From contig JBAZRN010000005.1 in the NCBI GenBank assembly GCA_041663325.1, forward strand, positions 1 to 55,197: a DNA stretch of 55,197 nucleotides, in the 5' to 3' direction. Position 1 is the stretch's first letter. Every line of letters begins with the position of its first letter. This stretch comes from CAJBLF01 sp041663325. GTDB lineage: Bacteria > Patescibacteriota > Gracilibacteria > Absconditabacterales > Absconditicoccaceae. A model generated the notes under the pieces. That model searched no databases. It was not told the origin of the DNA and saw nothing but the letters and a program-made list of their open reading frames with translations. Both the position numbers and the translations under genes were made by a program. Positions 41,199 to 51,104 of the stretch are shown in pieces.

Positions 41199-42160
41199 AT
41201 GAAAAAAAATCAGCAAATTCAAGTTCTTGGAGTGGTGGTTAAAATAAAGAAAATGGAAAATAATGATTTTATATCGCTCACGGACATTGCCAAACGAAAA
41301 AACACTCTTGCTCCCAAAAGTGTTGTTGCAAACTGGTTAAGATTGAGAAATACAGTAGATTATTTATGACTTTGGGAATTTATCAATAATCCAAATTTTA
41401 ACAGCATCGAATTCGATGCCTTTAAAAATGATGCAGGAACAAACGCATTTACGCTTTCTCCTCAGCAGTGGATAGAAAAAACACAAGCAATTGGACTGAT
41501 AAGCAAATCTGGAAAATACGGATGATGAACTTTCGCTCACAAAGATATTGCCCTAAAGTTTGCATCATGGGTTTCTATCGAATTTGAGCTCTATCTCATC
41601 AAAGAATTCCAAAGACTCAAAGCACAAGAAACACACGCATTAGACCGGAATGTGAAGAGATTTCTGACAAAGATGAATTACAAGATTCATACAGACGCAA
41701 TCAAACAGCATCTTATCCCCAAAGAACTTTCTCAGAATGCTGTCAACATCCTCTATGCTGACGAAGCGGACGTCCTCAATCTCGCTTTATTCGGGATGAC
41801 GGCGAGACAATGGCAATCAAAAAATGATTGAAAACAGTGAAACATGAGAGACTACGCCACCATAGAACAGCTTATACCGAACCGCTTTAGAAATCTTGAA
41901 CTTTTTCACTACGTTCAAAATTCAAGTTTCTAGAAGTCGTCGGTATAACTTCGACGTTAGAAAACCTTCAAAAAATTTTGGTTTTCTCGGCGTCTCAGTA
42001 TATCATCCTCGCAAACATGGAAAGCATCAACGCGGAATATATCAGATTAAACATCCCGCAAAGCAAAAGACTCCAGTTGCTCAACCAGACAGCAATCACG
42101 CAAATGAAGTCTTTGCTGAATATGTGAGATGTAAATAAACTTGCGGATGCGGGAAAATAA
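41199..42160 (+). pseudogene. KilA-N domain gene interrupted by a 126-bp element
   Basis: The first part (41199-41874) encodes MKKNQQIQVLGVVVKIKKME, DFISLTDIAKRKNTLAPKSV, VANWLRLRNTVDYLGLWEF, KYGGGTFAHKDIALKFASWV, SIEFELYLIKEFQRL: a KilA-N DNA-binding domain typical of phage and mobile genes. MRDYATIEQLI then breaks; after the element the frame resumes ILANMESINAEYIRLNIPQS, MKSLLNMGDVNKLADAGK, stop TAA at 42160. Joining the flanks gives EQLIILANMES in one frame. As it stands translation stops at TAG 41931. Probably inactive, though the N-terminal DNA-binding part could still be made. Confidence 0.82.
41875..42000. mobile_element. MITE-like double-hairpin insertion, copy B
   Basis: Begins TACCGAACCGCTTTAGAAAT and ends GGCGTCTCAGTA; TA is duplicated at the junctions. 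The left half folds as one hairpin (TTTAGAAATCTTGAAC with ATTCAAGTTTCTAGAAG), the right half as another (ATAACTTCGACG...CGTCTCAGTAT). The right half (41943 onward) is also found at 32443-32501. TA target and TAC(C/T)GA ends suggest mobilisation by an IS630/Tc1-type transposase. Confidence 0.75.
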
Positions 42161-42168
42161 AAAACTTC

Positions 42169-42828
42169 CTATTTTTTTCCAAAAATAACTTCTTCGCCGC
42201 CACCAATCAACTCCACTTTATCACCATCGATCACCAATGCTTGATCGTTATTGAGTCCATACAGAGGAGCATCTATGTCTTGAGCATGTGTCTTGAGTGC
42301 GTCATACATCTCTGGAGTATAATGTGCTTTGACAAAAAATGGTACTCGGTTCATCGCAGTCAGGTCAGTGATTTCGCATCTATCAAAGGTGAGTTTAGAT
42401 CGAGTGGATACGATAAGCGAAGGACAGGTAATATATGAGCCAGCACTTTTGCCGATATAGACTACTCATTGTTTCATAAGTTCTTCCATTATCTTTTGGA
42501 AGCCCGTTTCGCGGACTACTTGGAGAAGATAAAAAGGATTCCCTCATTCTACCAAGACGACATCATATTTGCTGAGCGTAGTTTTTAGTTCCTGCTCGGA
42601 AAGTCCAGCGATATCTATCTCTGTATAGTCATATTTCAGTTCATTCATTTTTCCTTTGTATCTTCTGATATGATCTCGTAATCTCGCTTTCTCCACTTCT
42701 CCGGTCTCATCCATTTTGGTCGCAGCAGTAATGATATATGCGATTTTACAATCAGCAAGTGGTTTGGGGAGGTAGGAGTCTATACTATAATTGTACAAGA
42801 ATTTTCCATTAGCGGTAAGGATAAGCAT
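42169..42828 (-). CDS. Peptidase E-like (S51 family) serine peptidase
   Basis: 219 aa; ATG at 42828, stop TAG. VVLVEGGNPFYLLQVVRETG (GGGNTF-like) and VVYIGKSAGSYITCPSL, with the nucleophile Ser in GKSAGS, are the S51/dipeptidase E signatures; FFVKAHYTPEMYDAL supplies the region of the catalytic His. The Gly of EGGN and two others are UGA. Cytoplasmic cleavage of Asp-X dipeptides or cyanophycin-like material in relatives. Confidence 0.85.
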
Positions 42829-43025
42829 GGGTGGGAGAGAGAAATAAATCTATGACACTTTTATATGGATTAGCTGAAATTTTCCAATATGAAAGTATTT
42901 ATGGAAAAGAAGTATAGTTTTAAGAGTTGATTTAGTCTAAAGGTAAAAACGTTTCTTATTGCATTTTGAAAACAAACCAATATCAACCAAATAGCAATTT
43001 AGTTATTGTCATAAAACATAAGATA

Positions 43026-44156
43026 ATGGATCATGCGAATAGAAATCAAAAGAATATTTTGATAAAACCAGAAGAATTTGCCGGTACGGCACTAGAAATA
43101 ATCCTTGGGTTCCCAATGAAGTTTTTTTTGTCCTACATAAAAAACATTAAATCTAGATCTAGAAAGTTTATGTCGCGATTATTTATAATAGGGCTGGGTA
43201 TATTCTGATTAATTAAATTAATAGCACCAATGCGAATTAAGTTTCAAGCCAATCAAGTAATGGCAGAAGAAAATAAGATACATTCAGCAGCACAGACATT
43301 TAATTCTCTGCAAAACTGTAAAGTAAAATACGAATTTAGTAATTATAGAAATATTCAAAGATTCATTTCCACAATATCGACACCAGAATTCGTGAAGTTT
43401 GATATTAAAGTTTGGTCTCCATACAATGTTTTATCAATTGAAAGTGGGATAGACAATCCCATTGATTGTCGGTTTAATGTGGATTATAAGACAGGAGATG
43501 TAGAAAAAGTAAGTATTCTAGGAGAAGTTTGATCATGAGAAACATCAAACCAAGTTATACAGATAGATAAAAGCAAACTTCAATGAAGTGGGGAATTGAC
43601 AGTAAATTTGGATTGCGAACAGACAAATTTGCCAGATGATTATAACATATGTAGTATGGAAGGAAATGGTATGATTATTAAATATGACTATTATTCTCTC
43701 TCATGATGTAGAGTACTAGTAGTATCTCAGATTAGAAAAAAAGATGTGACCTCATTTAGGGACGACCTATCTTTAATGTGAATGACACCAAAGTCTTCAT
43801 ATACGATATATACGGTTAAGAATCAATGATATGCAACTTTGCGATATAATAGTACGAAGTATGATAACAATGATGCTATTTTAGACTATATTGAGAAAGC
43901 AATAAAAGAGAGGTTTACAAATTTCTCCAACATCATCAAAAGACCTATATCTAAGGCGGATTTTGAAAAAGAAAACTATCCATTAGGAGATTGCTCGGAG
44001 CATTTTAATAGGAATGGACAACAGCTTTGTTATTCTCCACGGTATAAATTTGATAGTCTAGCTGTTAGTTGAAATGCATTCAATTATAAGTTATTAAGTC
44101 ATGCAGAAAATTTAGATATAGATTTTATAATAATAATCCCAAGAATAGAAAACTAA
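43026..44156 (+). CDS. Unknown membrane-anchored protein
   Basis: 376 aa from ATG 43026; a TTG at 42966 in the same frame is possible. A membrane helix (SRLFIIGLGIFGLIKLIAP, about 55-75) leads into an extracytoplasmic region with scattered cysteines: NSLQNCKVKYEFSNYRNIQR, NPIDCRFNVDYKTGDVEK, NLDCEQTN, NICSMEGNG, GDCSEHFNRNGQQLCYSP. Several UGA glycines. Stop TAA overlaps the convergent lipoprotein gene by 4 bp. Function unknown. A 33-codon ORF (42901-43002) precedes it and may be a leader peptide. Confidence 0.65.
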
Positions 44157-44440
44157 TTTACATTACTTACGGTATCTCAAAGATATATTCCTTCTACAAT
44201 AGATTCCATATCATATAAATCATAGCACTCTCATCAAACATAACTTTGAGCATCTTCTATCTGTGAGTTCATGTCTTCAATTGTGCTGTTGGCCTCATCT
44301 ATATTGTCGTTTGCTTCTTGAAGCTGATCTTGGCAATTATTTAATTCATATTGTACTTCATCGTATTTAGTAGTACTTACGACTCCACATCATGATAATA
44401 GTATCGCAGTCAAGAAGATAAGAAGTAGGGATTTTTTTAT
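44153..44440 (-). CDS. Small lipoprotein with non-ATG start (paralogue of 44816)
   Basis: 95 aa if it begins at ATA (44440). KKSLLLIFLTAILLSGCGVV is a clear lipoprotein signal (LSGC), then a coiled-coil-like NCQDQLQEANDNIDEANSTI and YVGGECYDLYDMES. The upstream 10 bp and first 14 codons match the lipoprotein at 44816, whose start is ATG in the same place; here that codon is ATA. Either a rare start or an inactivated copy. Stop TAG. Confidence 0.6.
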
Positions 44441-44465
44441 GCGTGAAATGAGGAAAATAAAAAAA

Positions 44466-44774
44466 TTACTCTATCCTACATACAATCTGCTTCATGTCCT
44501 TATCATTAGGATTATAATCTCTTCTGTAAGAAGAAAAACTATCTGATAGTATCTCAAAATTTTTTATGTCATCTAAGTCAAACAATCTCCATCATGGAAG
44601 TTTTTCAGAAGAATCTCAGCGAACTTGATATGATCTAAGCTGATATTTTCAGGTAAAAGAAATTCCAACTAATCGGGGTTCAACAATTCTGTACTTCTGT
44701 TTATATACAAATCAAACCAAGTTTTTAGAATGTATCGCATCACAAATAGGTTGTTGGCCAAGAAATGACTTCAT
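44466..44774 (-). CDS. Small WYL-domain-like protein
   Basis: 102 aa. DAIHSKNLVGFVYKQKYRIV then EPRLVGISFTGKYQLRSYQV and WWRLFDLDDIKNFEILSDSF follow the WYL pattern (I..K..V.F.Y...R.VEP..L......L..Y......RLF.L..I). WYL domains bind ligands or nucleic acid in regulators and defence proteins. Here it stands alone. Three UGA glycines. Stop TAA. Confidence 0.65.
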
Positions 44775-44815
44775 GATTTTAAATTATAAATTAAACATAG
44801 AAGAATAAATAAAAT

Positions 44816-45220
44816 TTATTCTCACTTAAGTTCTTGAATTTTTTTATCAAATTCCATTTGTACATTGTCCCTATTTTGCCAGCACTTTGATCTATCTTTC
44901 TCGTTTGGTATAGCATTAGAGTCGTTACAACGTTCTGGTGTTAACGATGTTCGCGTTGCTATACTTTCATTTGTATTATAATCTTCAATTGTTGTTATTC
45001 CTCATGCATTAGTAGTAATTATAGTAATATATATACAACTGTTTTTAACTGGGCTATAAAAAATCTCATTTAAATAGTCTCCTCATAATTTTTTCTGGAT
45101 TGTATCTCTATAACTAGCACACTCTTGATTCTTTGCAGACAATTGTTCTTGCAATAGTTTGTTCGTACATCCAGCCAGCACTATCGCAGCCAAGAAGATA
45201 AGAAGTAAGGATTTTTTCAT
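44816..45220 (-). CDS. Small lipoprotein
   Basis: 134 aa. MKKSLLLIFLAAIVLAGC is a lipoprotein signal with lipobox LAGC; the mature protein has four or five further Cys (NQECASY, KNSCIYIT, PERCND, RSKCWQN), suggesting disulphides outside the membrane. UGA glycines after QKKL and in NAGG. Signal region nearly identical to the neighbour at 44153, so the two arose by duplication or shared signal exchange. Function unknown. Stop TAA. Confidence 0.72.
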
Positions 45221-45269
45221 GCGTGAAATGAAAAAATAAAAAGTTTCAATATTCTAGCCTAATTTTCAT

Positions 45270-45294
45270 AAAAAAACCCGACTACCGCCGGGCT
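45270..45294 (-). terminator. Terminator of topA
   Basis: On the minus strand AGCCCGGCGGTAGTCGGG followed by TTTTTTT, just past the topA stop. Confidence 0.85.
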
Positions 45295-45301
45295 TATATA
45301 C

Positions 45302-47740
45302 TTACTTCTTCTTAGCTACTTTCTTGACCGCTGGTTTGGTAGTTTTTTTAGCCACTGCCTTTTTGACTGGCTTTTTAGCCACAGTCTTGGCTGGAGCCTC
45401 CTTTTTGCTTCAAAATTTTGGTCCCGCTGTGCGGGATTTCGCGCTGCTTCACTTTGGACCACTTGCTATAATCTCTAAACATTCTTCCTTACTCAAATCA
45501 CTCGCATCTTTTCCTCACTTTGGAATCTTGTAATTATTACCATCAAACTTGATATACGCGCCATACAGCCCATTCAATACTTCAATCTTTTTTCCATCAA
45601 CCTCGAATGTATTGATGTACTTATTCTTTTCTGTATCGATTTTTTTCTCAATAAGCGGATTAGCTTCTTCCATGGTTACCGTATAAGGATCCAATGTTTT
45701 TGGAAGCGAAACGAAGAACGTCTTGTATTTTAGATATGGACCAAATTTCCCTACTGCTGCAGTGACGGGTTCACCTTCATAGTTTCCGATAACTCTCGGG
45801 AGGGCGAACAATGCCAAGGCATCTTCCAAGGTAAGCGATTCAATATTCTGTCCTGGTCTGAGCGAAGCAAATTTTGGTTTATCGGTGTCTTGAGCGGTTC
45901 AGATCTGGACCATAGGACCAAATCTTCCGATCCTTGCAACAACTTTCTTGCCCGTGTTTGGATCGATTCCAAGATCTTTTTCTCCGCTCTGTCTTTCAGC
46001 GAACTCGATCGTCTTAGCAACTTCTTTGTGGAACGGTTCGTAAAATTTTTTCATCATTTCCGTCCGTTGTATTTTTCCTTCTGCGATTTCATCGAATTCT
46101 TCTTCTACACTCGCCGTGAAATTGTAGTCCAATATGTCTTTGAAGTTCACGCACAAAAAGTCATTTACCACCATTCAGATATCAGTTGGAAATAATTTTT
46201 GTTTTTCTGCTCACGTCATTTGTGTCTTGATTCCCGCTTTAATTACTCAGAGTCTCAATATCATTTCTTGATACTTTCTCTCACTGCCATTTCTATCTTC
46301 CTTGACGACATATCATCTTTTTTGTACGGTAGAAATCGTAGGCGCATAGGTTGACGGACGCCCGATACCAAGCTCTTCAAGCTTCTTGACCAATGATGCT
46401 TCTGTATATCTTGGAGGGTGATTTTTAAATCTTTCACTGGCAAGTATTTGCTGCATCGCTAATAGTTCACCTTTGCTTAGCTTGGGTAACATCCCTTCCT
46501 GATCTTCATTGTCATCGTCTTCGTCTTTAGACTCAAAATAGACTTTCAAGAATCCATCAAATTTCACGACTTCACCGCTGGCGATAAAGTTAAACTTATT
46601 ATTTGTGGATATGCTTATTGTTGCTTTGGTCTTTTCTACTTCAGCTGGTGTCATCTGTGAGGCAATAGTTCTCTTCCAGATAAGTTCATACAATTTTTTT
46701 TCCGAAGCATCGCCTCCCGCCATATTGTTTTCCATGTGGGCTGGCCTGATACATTCATGCGCTTCTTGTGAACCTTTGGATTTCGTCACATACCTTGTAG
46801 GATTGGAATAATCCTTTCCATATCTTTTGGTAATCTCGTCTTGAGCTGCTTTTACCGCGAAATCTGACATGTTTACGGAATCAGTTCTCATGTAGGTGAT
46901 AAACCCTCACTCATATAATTTCTGAGCAACCTGCATCGTTCTCGCAACGGAGAATCCCAATTTCCTGCTCGCTTCTTGCTGAAGCGTAGAGGTCGTAAAC
47001 GGAGCAGAAGGTGACTTCTTACCTGGTTTTACTTCCACATTTTCGATCGTGTATTTTGCGTCTTTACATGATTCAAGAAATTTCTTCGTTTCGTCGGCAG
47101 TAGTCAGATCCTTGTTGAGTTCAGCTTTAAATTCTTTCTTTGCATCACCTATGAAATTACCAATCACCTTAAAAAAAGATGCTGATTCAAATTTTTGGAT
47201 TTCTCTTTCTCTTTCTACGATCAACCTTACGGCGACGGATTGTACTCTTCATGCGCTCAATCCCATTTTAATTTTTTTCCAGAGGACTGGTGAAAGCTCA
47301 AATCCCACGAGCCTGTCGAGGACTCTTCTCGCTTGCTGGGCATCTACGAGATTCATATCAATCGTTCTTGGATTTTTTACTGCATGATCTATGGCTTCTT
47401 TAGTGATTTCGTGAAACACAATTCTCGCTGTTTTTTTTACATCCAATCATAGCGCGTTAGCCACATGCCGTCCAATAGCTTCCCCCTCGCGGTCTTCATC
47501 GGTAGCGATCCAGACTTTATCAGCTTTTTTCGCTAATACTTTCAGCTCGCTGACGACTTTGGTTTTGTCAGGGGAGACCTGATATTTTGGCTCGAAATTA
47601 TTCTTTACATCTACTCCAAGTTCTTTTTGTGGCAAATCTACAACATGTCCAAACGACGCCTTGACTTCAAATCCTTCCCCCAAAAACTTCTTTATAGTCG
47701 CAGATTTGGCCGGAGATTCAACAATTACGAGATTATTCAT
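45302..47740 (-). CDS. topA: DNA topoisomerase I
   Basis: 812 aa from MNNLVIVESPAKSATIKKFL at 47740; an upstream Met (47779) is less likely. Toprim domain: VIVESPAK, FGHVVDLPQ, and DEDREGEAI, the acidic metal motif. Catalytic Tyr lies in GGFITYMRTDSVNMS; SQEAHECIRP and GIGRPSTYAPTISTVQKR follow as usual. The C-terminus carries two or three DNA-binding topo-C repeats (RIGRFGPMVQIG; VGKFGPYLKY; NGLYGAYIKF) and a Lys/Ala-rich tail (KTVAKKPVKKAVAKKTTKPA) like histone H1. Relaxes negative supercoils. UGA glycines include those in YEGGF and SAGRVQS. Stop TAA. Confidence 0.96.
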
Positions 47741-47865
47741 GTATATACAAAAAAATAAATAAATACAAAAGACAATCAAAATACAACATTTTTATCGGAG
47801 ATATTTTATAGTATTCGCTTCATAATTCAACCAGAAAAAAATCTCTCACCATATAAAGGCTTTTT

Positions 47866-47896
47866 AATAAAAAAATCTCCAATAAAAATTGGAGAT
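47866..47896. terminator. Terminator-like hairpin left of the IS element
   Basis: ATCTCC-AATAAAAATT-GGAGAT with an A-run on its left (U-run for minus-strand RNA). Before the IS landed, this would have been the terminator of the minus-strand gene now at 48936-49400. Confidence 0.75.
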
Positions 47897-47937
47897 CATA
47901 CTAGGTTAATTTTATGGTATTATTTTACTGATTTTTT

Positions 47938-48942
47938 GGGTTAATTAAAGATTTTGTGTGGCTAAAATAGAGGAAAAGATTAGTAGAGAACTGATTTATC
48001 TACTAATTTTTTATATATGGGGAATAAAATCTGTAATAAATGCTGAGAAAATAAGATTAAAAAAGACTGAAAAATGAGATGAAAGCAAAGATATAAATGC
48101 TGTTCTTGTTGATACGTCTTTCAAAATAGTTGAAGAACAAGAGAAAATCTTGTGCTATGGAAAGACTTTGGTGAATGAAAACAAAGTTATAAACAGCTAT
48201 CTAAAAAATATAGGTTAAGTATTCCTAGTATACAAAAACAATTAGATAAAGTTCTAGTTAAAAAAAAGAGTTAATTCCACAAGAAACTGTATTAATTATG
48301 GATACAACTTATTTTTGAAGAAAATATGGGATAATGGTATTTAGAAGCAATGAATTAAAGAAAAATATATTACGAAAAGAAGTGAACCGAGAAACGATAC
48401 AAGGATATAAAGATGGGATTAAAACATTACAAGATCAATGATGGATAATTAAGGCAATCGTTTGTGATTGAAAAAGGTGACTGTTGTGATGATTAAATCT
48501 CCCAGTTCAAATGTGTTTGTTTCATCAAAAGCAAATCATGAGAAGATATATAACCATGACGCCAAAACTAGAAGCGAACATAGAACTTCAAGTTATTTCA
48601 TGATTTATTTGAGACTTAAAAAAATCTACCATTCAAGAACGATTGAATGATCGATATAGTAGACACAAAGAATTTTTACTAGAGAAAAATGATAACGGAA
48701 ACTACGTTCATACAAGGACTAGAAAGGCATATAGAAGTCTAAAAAATAATTTACAATATTTATATACTTTCAGCGATTATAAGTGAATTATTGATATTCC
48801 AAGGACAACAAACTCTATAGAGTCTGTTTTTTCTCACATGAAACAAAAGGTATGATTACACAGATGATTAAGAAAAGATAGAAAACTCAGATTGATAGAC
48901 GAATTTCTTGGAAAATAACCACACACTTTTTTTAATTATGCC
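47938..48942. mobile_element. IS256-type insertion sequence, 1005 bp, with 8-bp target duplication
   Basis: Left end GGGTTAATTAAAGATTTTGT and right end, read inward, GGCATAATTAAAAAAAGTGT are imperfect terminal inverted repeats that continue GTGG in both. The sequence GATTTTTT occurs directly outside each end (47930-47937 and 48943-48950), an 8-bp target-site duplication as expected for the IS256 family. It contains one transposase gene. Near-intact ends indicate a recent insertion. Confidence 0.85.
48017..48918 (+). CDS. IS256-family transposase, two frames joined by -1 shift
   Basis: The first frame (48017-48274) encodes a zinc ribbon (ICNKCGENKIKKDGK; CCSCGYVFQ) and SKKYRLSIPSIQKQL, ending TAA. 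The rest, in the -1 frame, runs from near 48265 to TAA 48918: VLIMDTTYFGRKYGIMVF (first catalytic Asp), IIKAIVCDGKRG (second Asp), CLFHQKQIMRRYIT, RTTNSIESVFSHMKQKVGLH (catalytic Glu). At the junction, GTT AAA AAA AAG contains the slippery heptamer A-AAA-AAG, so a programmed shift gives one protein of about 300 aa. UGA glycines are used throughout, so the IS is adapted to this code. Confidence 0.8.
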
Positions 48943-49400
48943 GATTTTTTTTTTGCTGCTTCTGCCGCTTCCTTTGCTTGCCTCTCGTATGGATGAACCT
49001 GTCCATCGTAGGTGTAAAAACCTTTCCTCCCATCTACAGTTTCAGCGATGATATAATCACCGAAGTGTATTTTTGCAAAGGATATAGGCACAACACCATA
49101 TCCATTACGGCTGATGCAACCGTGAAATTCATCTTTGCCATTGAATTTGACTACCTCCCAAGCCTCGTTTGGAGAGATATAGAGCCTATCAAACCATCTA
49201 TCTATTGGTCTCCAATCCTTATCTATGATTTGGATAGTAACCCCCCTTACTTTTAATCCTGCTTCCATTAGAAGCTTATCGGTGTCTAGCTCGCTTTTTA
49301 TCGCGATGACTTTTGCACCATCAGGATAAGTTATGATTGGGTTCTCAACATCATAAACATCATATCCTGCTTCTTTTAATTTTAATAACATTTCTTTCAT
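48936..49400 (-). CDS. Hypothetical protein whose 3' end was altered by the IS
   Basis: 154 aa: MKEMLLKLKEAGYDVYDVEN, DTDKLLMEAGLKVRGVTIQI, RWFDRLYISPNEAWEVVKFN, GYGVVPISFAKIHFGDYIIA, then a Lys/Ala/Glu tail. About a dozen glycines, none UGA, unlike its surroundings. The TAA stop is inside the IS terminal repeat (ends KKKSA). Pasting the sequence left of the IS onto the target duplication restores KKKSVK and a TAA, so the insertion replaced only the last residues. Good promoter upstream (49456 to 49429). Family not recognised. Confidence 0.75.
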   Translation of the reverse strand: MKEMLLKLKEAGYDVYDVENPIITYPDGAKVIAIKSELDTDKLLMEAGLKVRGVTIQIIDKDWRPIDRWFDRLYISPNEAWEVVKFNGKDEFHGCISRNGYGVVPISFAKIHFGDYIIAETVDGRKGFYTYDGQVHPYERQAKEAAEAAKKKSA

Positions 49401-49428
49401 ATCTTTTTTGTTTTAAATTTCACAATAC

Positions 49429-49691
49429 ATTATATATATTTCCTATATAAAGTCAAACATATATAAGCTGGCGGTTTTTTCAATGGGAAAATTTTGAGCT
49501 ACTTCTCACCCGGGTGCGAATTTAGAAAATTGCCTGCAATAAGCCCATAATTTCAATTAGGCCCCCGGGTGATAAGACTGCTTGCCGACAGGAAGGTAGC
49601 TATTTTCTCTCTTCCCGATGGTTTGTATTACTATTTTTCGCTAACATTGCCGCAAAAACTATCTTGACTTTGTTCTTGGGATATATATAAG
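49429..49691. promoter_or_regulatory. Divergent promoters of the UGA-free gene pair
   Basis: Minus strand: TTGACT (49456-49451), 16 bp, TATAAT (49434-49429). Plus strand: TTGACT (49664-49669), 16 bp, TATAAG (49686-49691). Both start TTGACTTT and have ATATATATAA around the -10. Between them, CACCCGGGTG (about 49508) and CCCCCGGGTG (about 49563) are GC-rich palindromes unlike the rest of the window. Confidence 0.65.
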
Positions 49692-49734
49692 TTATAAGAC
49701 AAACCAAAAACTAACAATAACTAAAATAAAAAAC

Positions 49735-50985
49735 ATGAAAAAGAAAATCAGCACAACAAAATGTATATGGAATATAGTGATGGCTATTTCTATACTATAT
49801 GCCTGCAGTTGCGGTAATCCATTAAAAAAAAGAGATGGTAAAATTACCGTAAAAACAAGCTACAAATCCTTGACCAAGGAATATGGTTATGTGGAGGTGG
49901 ATTCGATGACTACCTATGTATCTAAAGTATTGGATCTAGAAACAGGGAATGCAATAGAAGGAGAATATACAAATGATACGAGTTTTGTATTTACTTTGAT
50001 GCGTTCATCCACATATATGGTTTTCAAAAATCTTCCAAGGAAAAGAGGGAAAGTAATTGTAATAGATACATTGAGAGTTTCTTATGCGATAACTTCGTAC
50101 AAAAGCTTATATCATCTATGTACGATAGGATATCTTAAACCAGAAATCCCATACCTGAAAGTTTTGAATCGGTTTATATGTTTCAGACCAGGGCATAACA
50201 TTATGTATTTTATCGTCAAGGGAGATACTACTTTGTATAAAACTGTGAAAGTGCCATTTGGAGAATTTAAGGAACATCCGAAACATGTTGCTTATCCGTA
50301 CTATTTCTTGCAATGCGAGGATACTCATCATCTCCTCGATACGGCGAGCCTTACACCAATTGATCGTCTAGCAGGATTTAAAGTAATAGATTTCTGTGAT
50401 GATAACTCGAACTTTGTATTTTTTCAGGATATGGGTGGATATGCTATCTTCGATATAAGAGAAAGAAAGATAGTAAAAGATCGTAGGTCCAACCTAAAAT
50501 CCAACATCCTCATGAATAATGAAGAAATATCGCGGTATACATCATACAACAATGAATATCCTCTTGAAGGGACAAATCTCATAAAAGTTTCGTTTGTTTC
50601 AACGGAAGGGAGAGAAGTTGAATGTCTGTTGAATGAAACGAATATGAAGCATACATCAAATGTTTTGTATGATGAAATAGTACCATTTGATGATGCAACT
50701 GTCATGGGAATACTCAAACCACAGAATGCTCATAATATCGTGTTTGCTGATCAGCAAGTAAAGATGATTGGCACAATTGGTAATGCTTCTGGGTCTATGT
50801 ATGGGTTATTTTCATCCGGTAGTTTCAAATATAATGGGGATGTGAATCTCTCTACTACGGGATCAATAGTGACCAAAGAAAAAGATAATTATAACTTTGG
50901 TCTCCTGATCTCAAAAAAAACCGGAAAGGAAACTGGTGATGTTTATCAGGTATTTACTGATGGACAGAAAACAAAAATCAGATAA
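49735..50985 (+). CDS. Lipoprotein of unknown function without UGA glycine
   Basis: 416 aa in one unbroken frame; stop TAA. MKKKISTTKCIWNIVMAISI then LYACSCGN is a lipoprotein signal with lipobox Cys. The mature part is beta-rich (NLSTTGSIVTKEKDNYNFGL; ISKKTGKETGDVYQVFTDGQ) and may form a repeat-containing surface domain. It has roughly 35 glycines and not one is TGA, whereas other genes here use TGA for a sizeable share. That and the divergent neighbour suggest recent acquisition from a standard-code donor. No Shine-Dalgarno; upstream is A-rich. Confidence 0.8.
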   Translation: MKKKISTTKCIWNIVMAISILYACSCGNPLKKRDGKITVKTSYKSLTKEYGYVEVDSMTTYVSKVLDLETGNAIEGEYTNDTSFVFTLMRSSTYMVFKNLPRKRGKVIVIDTLRVSYAITSYKSLYHLCTIGYLKPEIPYLKVLNRFICFRPGHNIMYFIVKGDTTLYKTVKVPFGEFKEHPKHVAYPYYFLQCEDTHHLLDTASLTPIDRLAGFKVIDFCDDNSNFVFFQDMGGYAIFDIRERKIVKDRRSNLKSNILMNNEEISRYTSYNNEYPLEGTNLIKVSFVSTEGREVECLLNETNMKHTSNVLYDEIVPFDDATVMGILKPQNAHNIVFADQQVKMIGTIGNASGSMYGLFSSGSFKYNGDVNLSTTGSIVTKEKDNYNFGLLISKKTGKETGDVYQVFTDGQKTKIR

Positions 50986-51009
50986 AACACTTTAATTAAA
51001 TAATTGATG

Positions 51010-51037
51010 AAGCCCCAGTGTGACGGGGCTTTTTTTA
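51010..51037 (+). terminator. Terminator of the lipoprotein gene
   Basis: AGCCCC-AGTGTGAC-GGGGCT followed by seven T, 25 bp after the stop. Confidence 0.9.
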
Positions 51038-51104
51038 TTGTGAATAAAATAAAAAAAACATCCATTGCTAGATATTTTTCTATTTGTTTGTTTTATTCAT
51101 CTAA

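Noticed and set aside
49735..50985. Contaminating contig joined by assembly
   Set aside because: There is no N-gap here, and the IS target duplication links the UGA-free gene to the topA side. Transfer is simpler, though read coverage should be checked.
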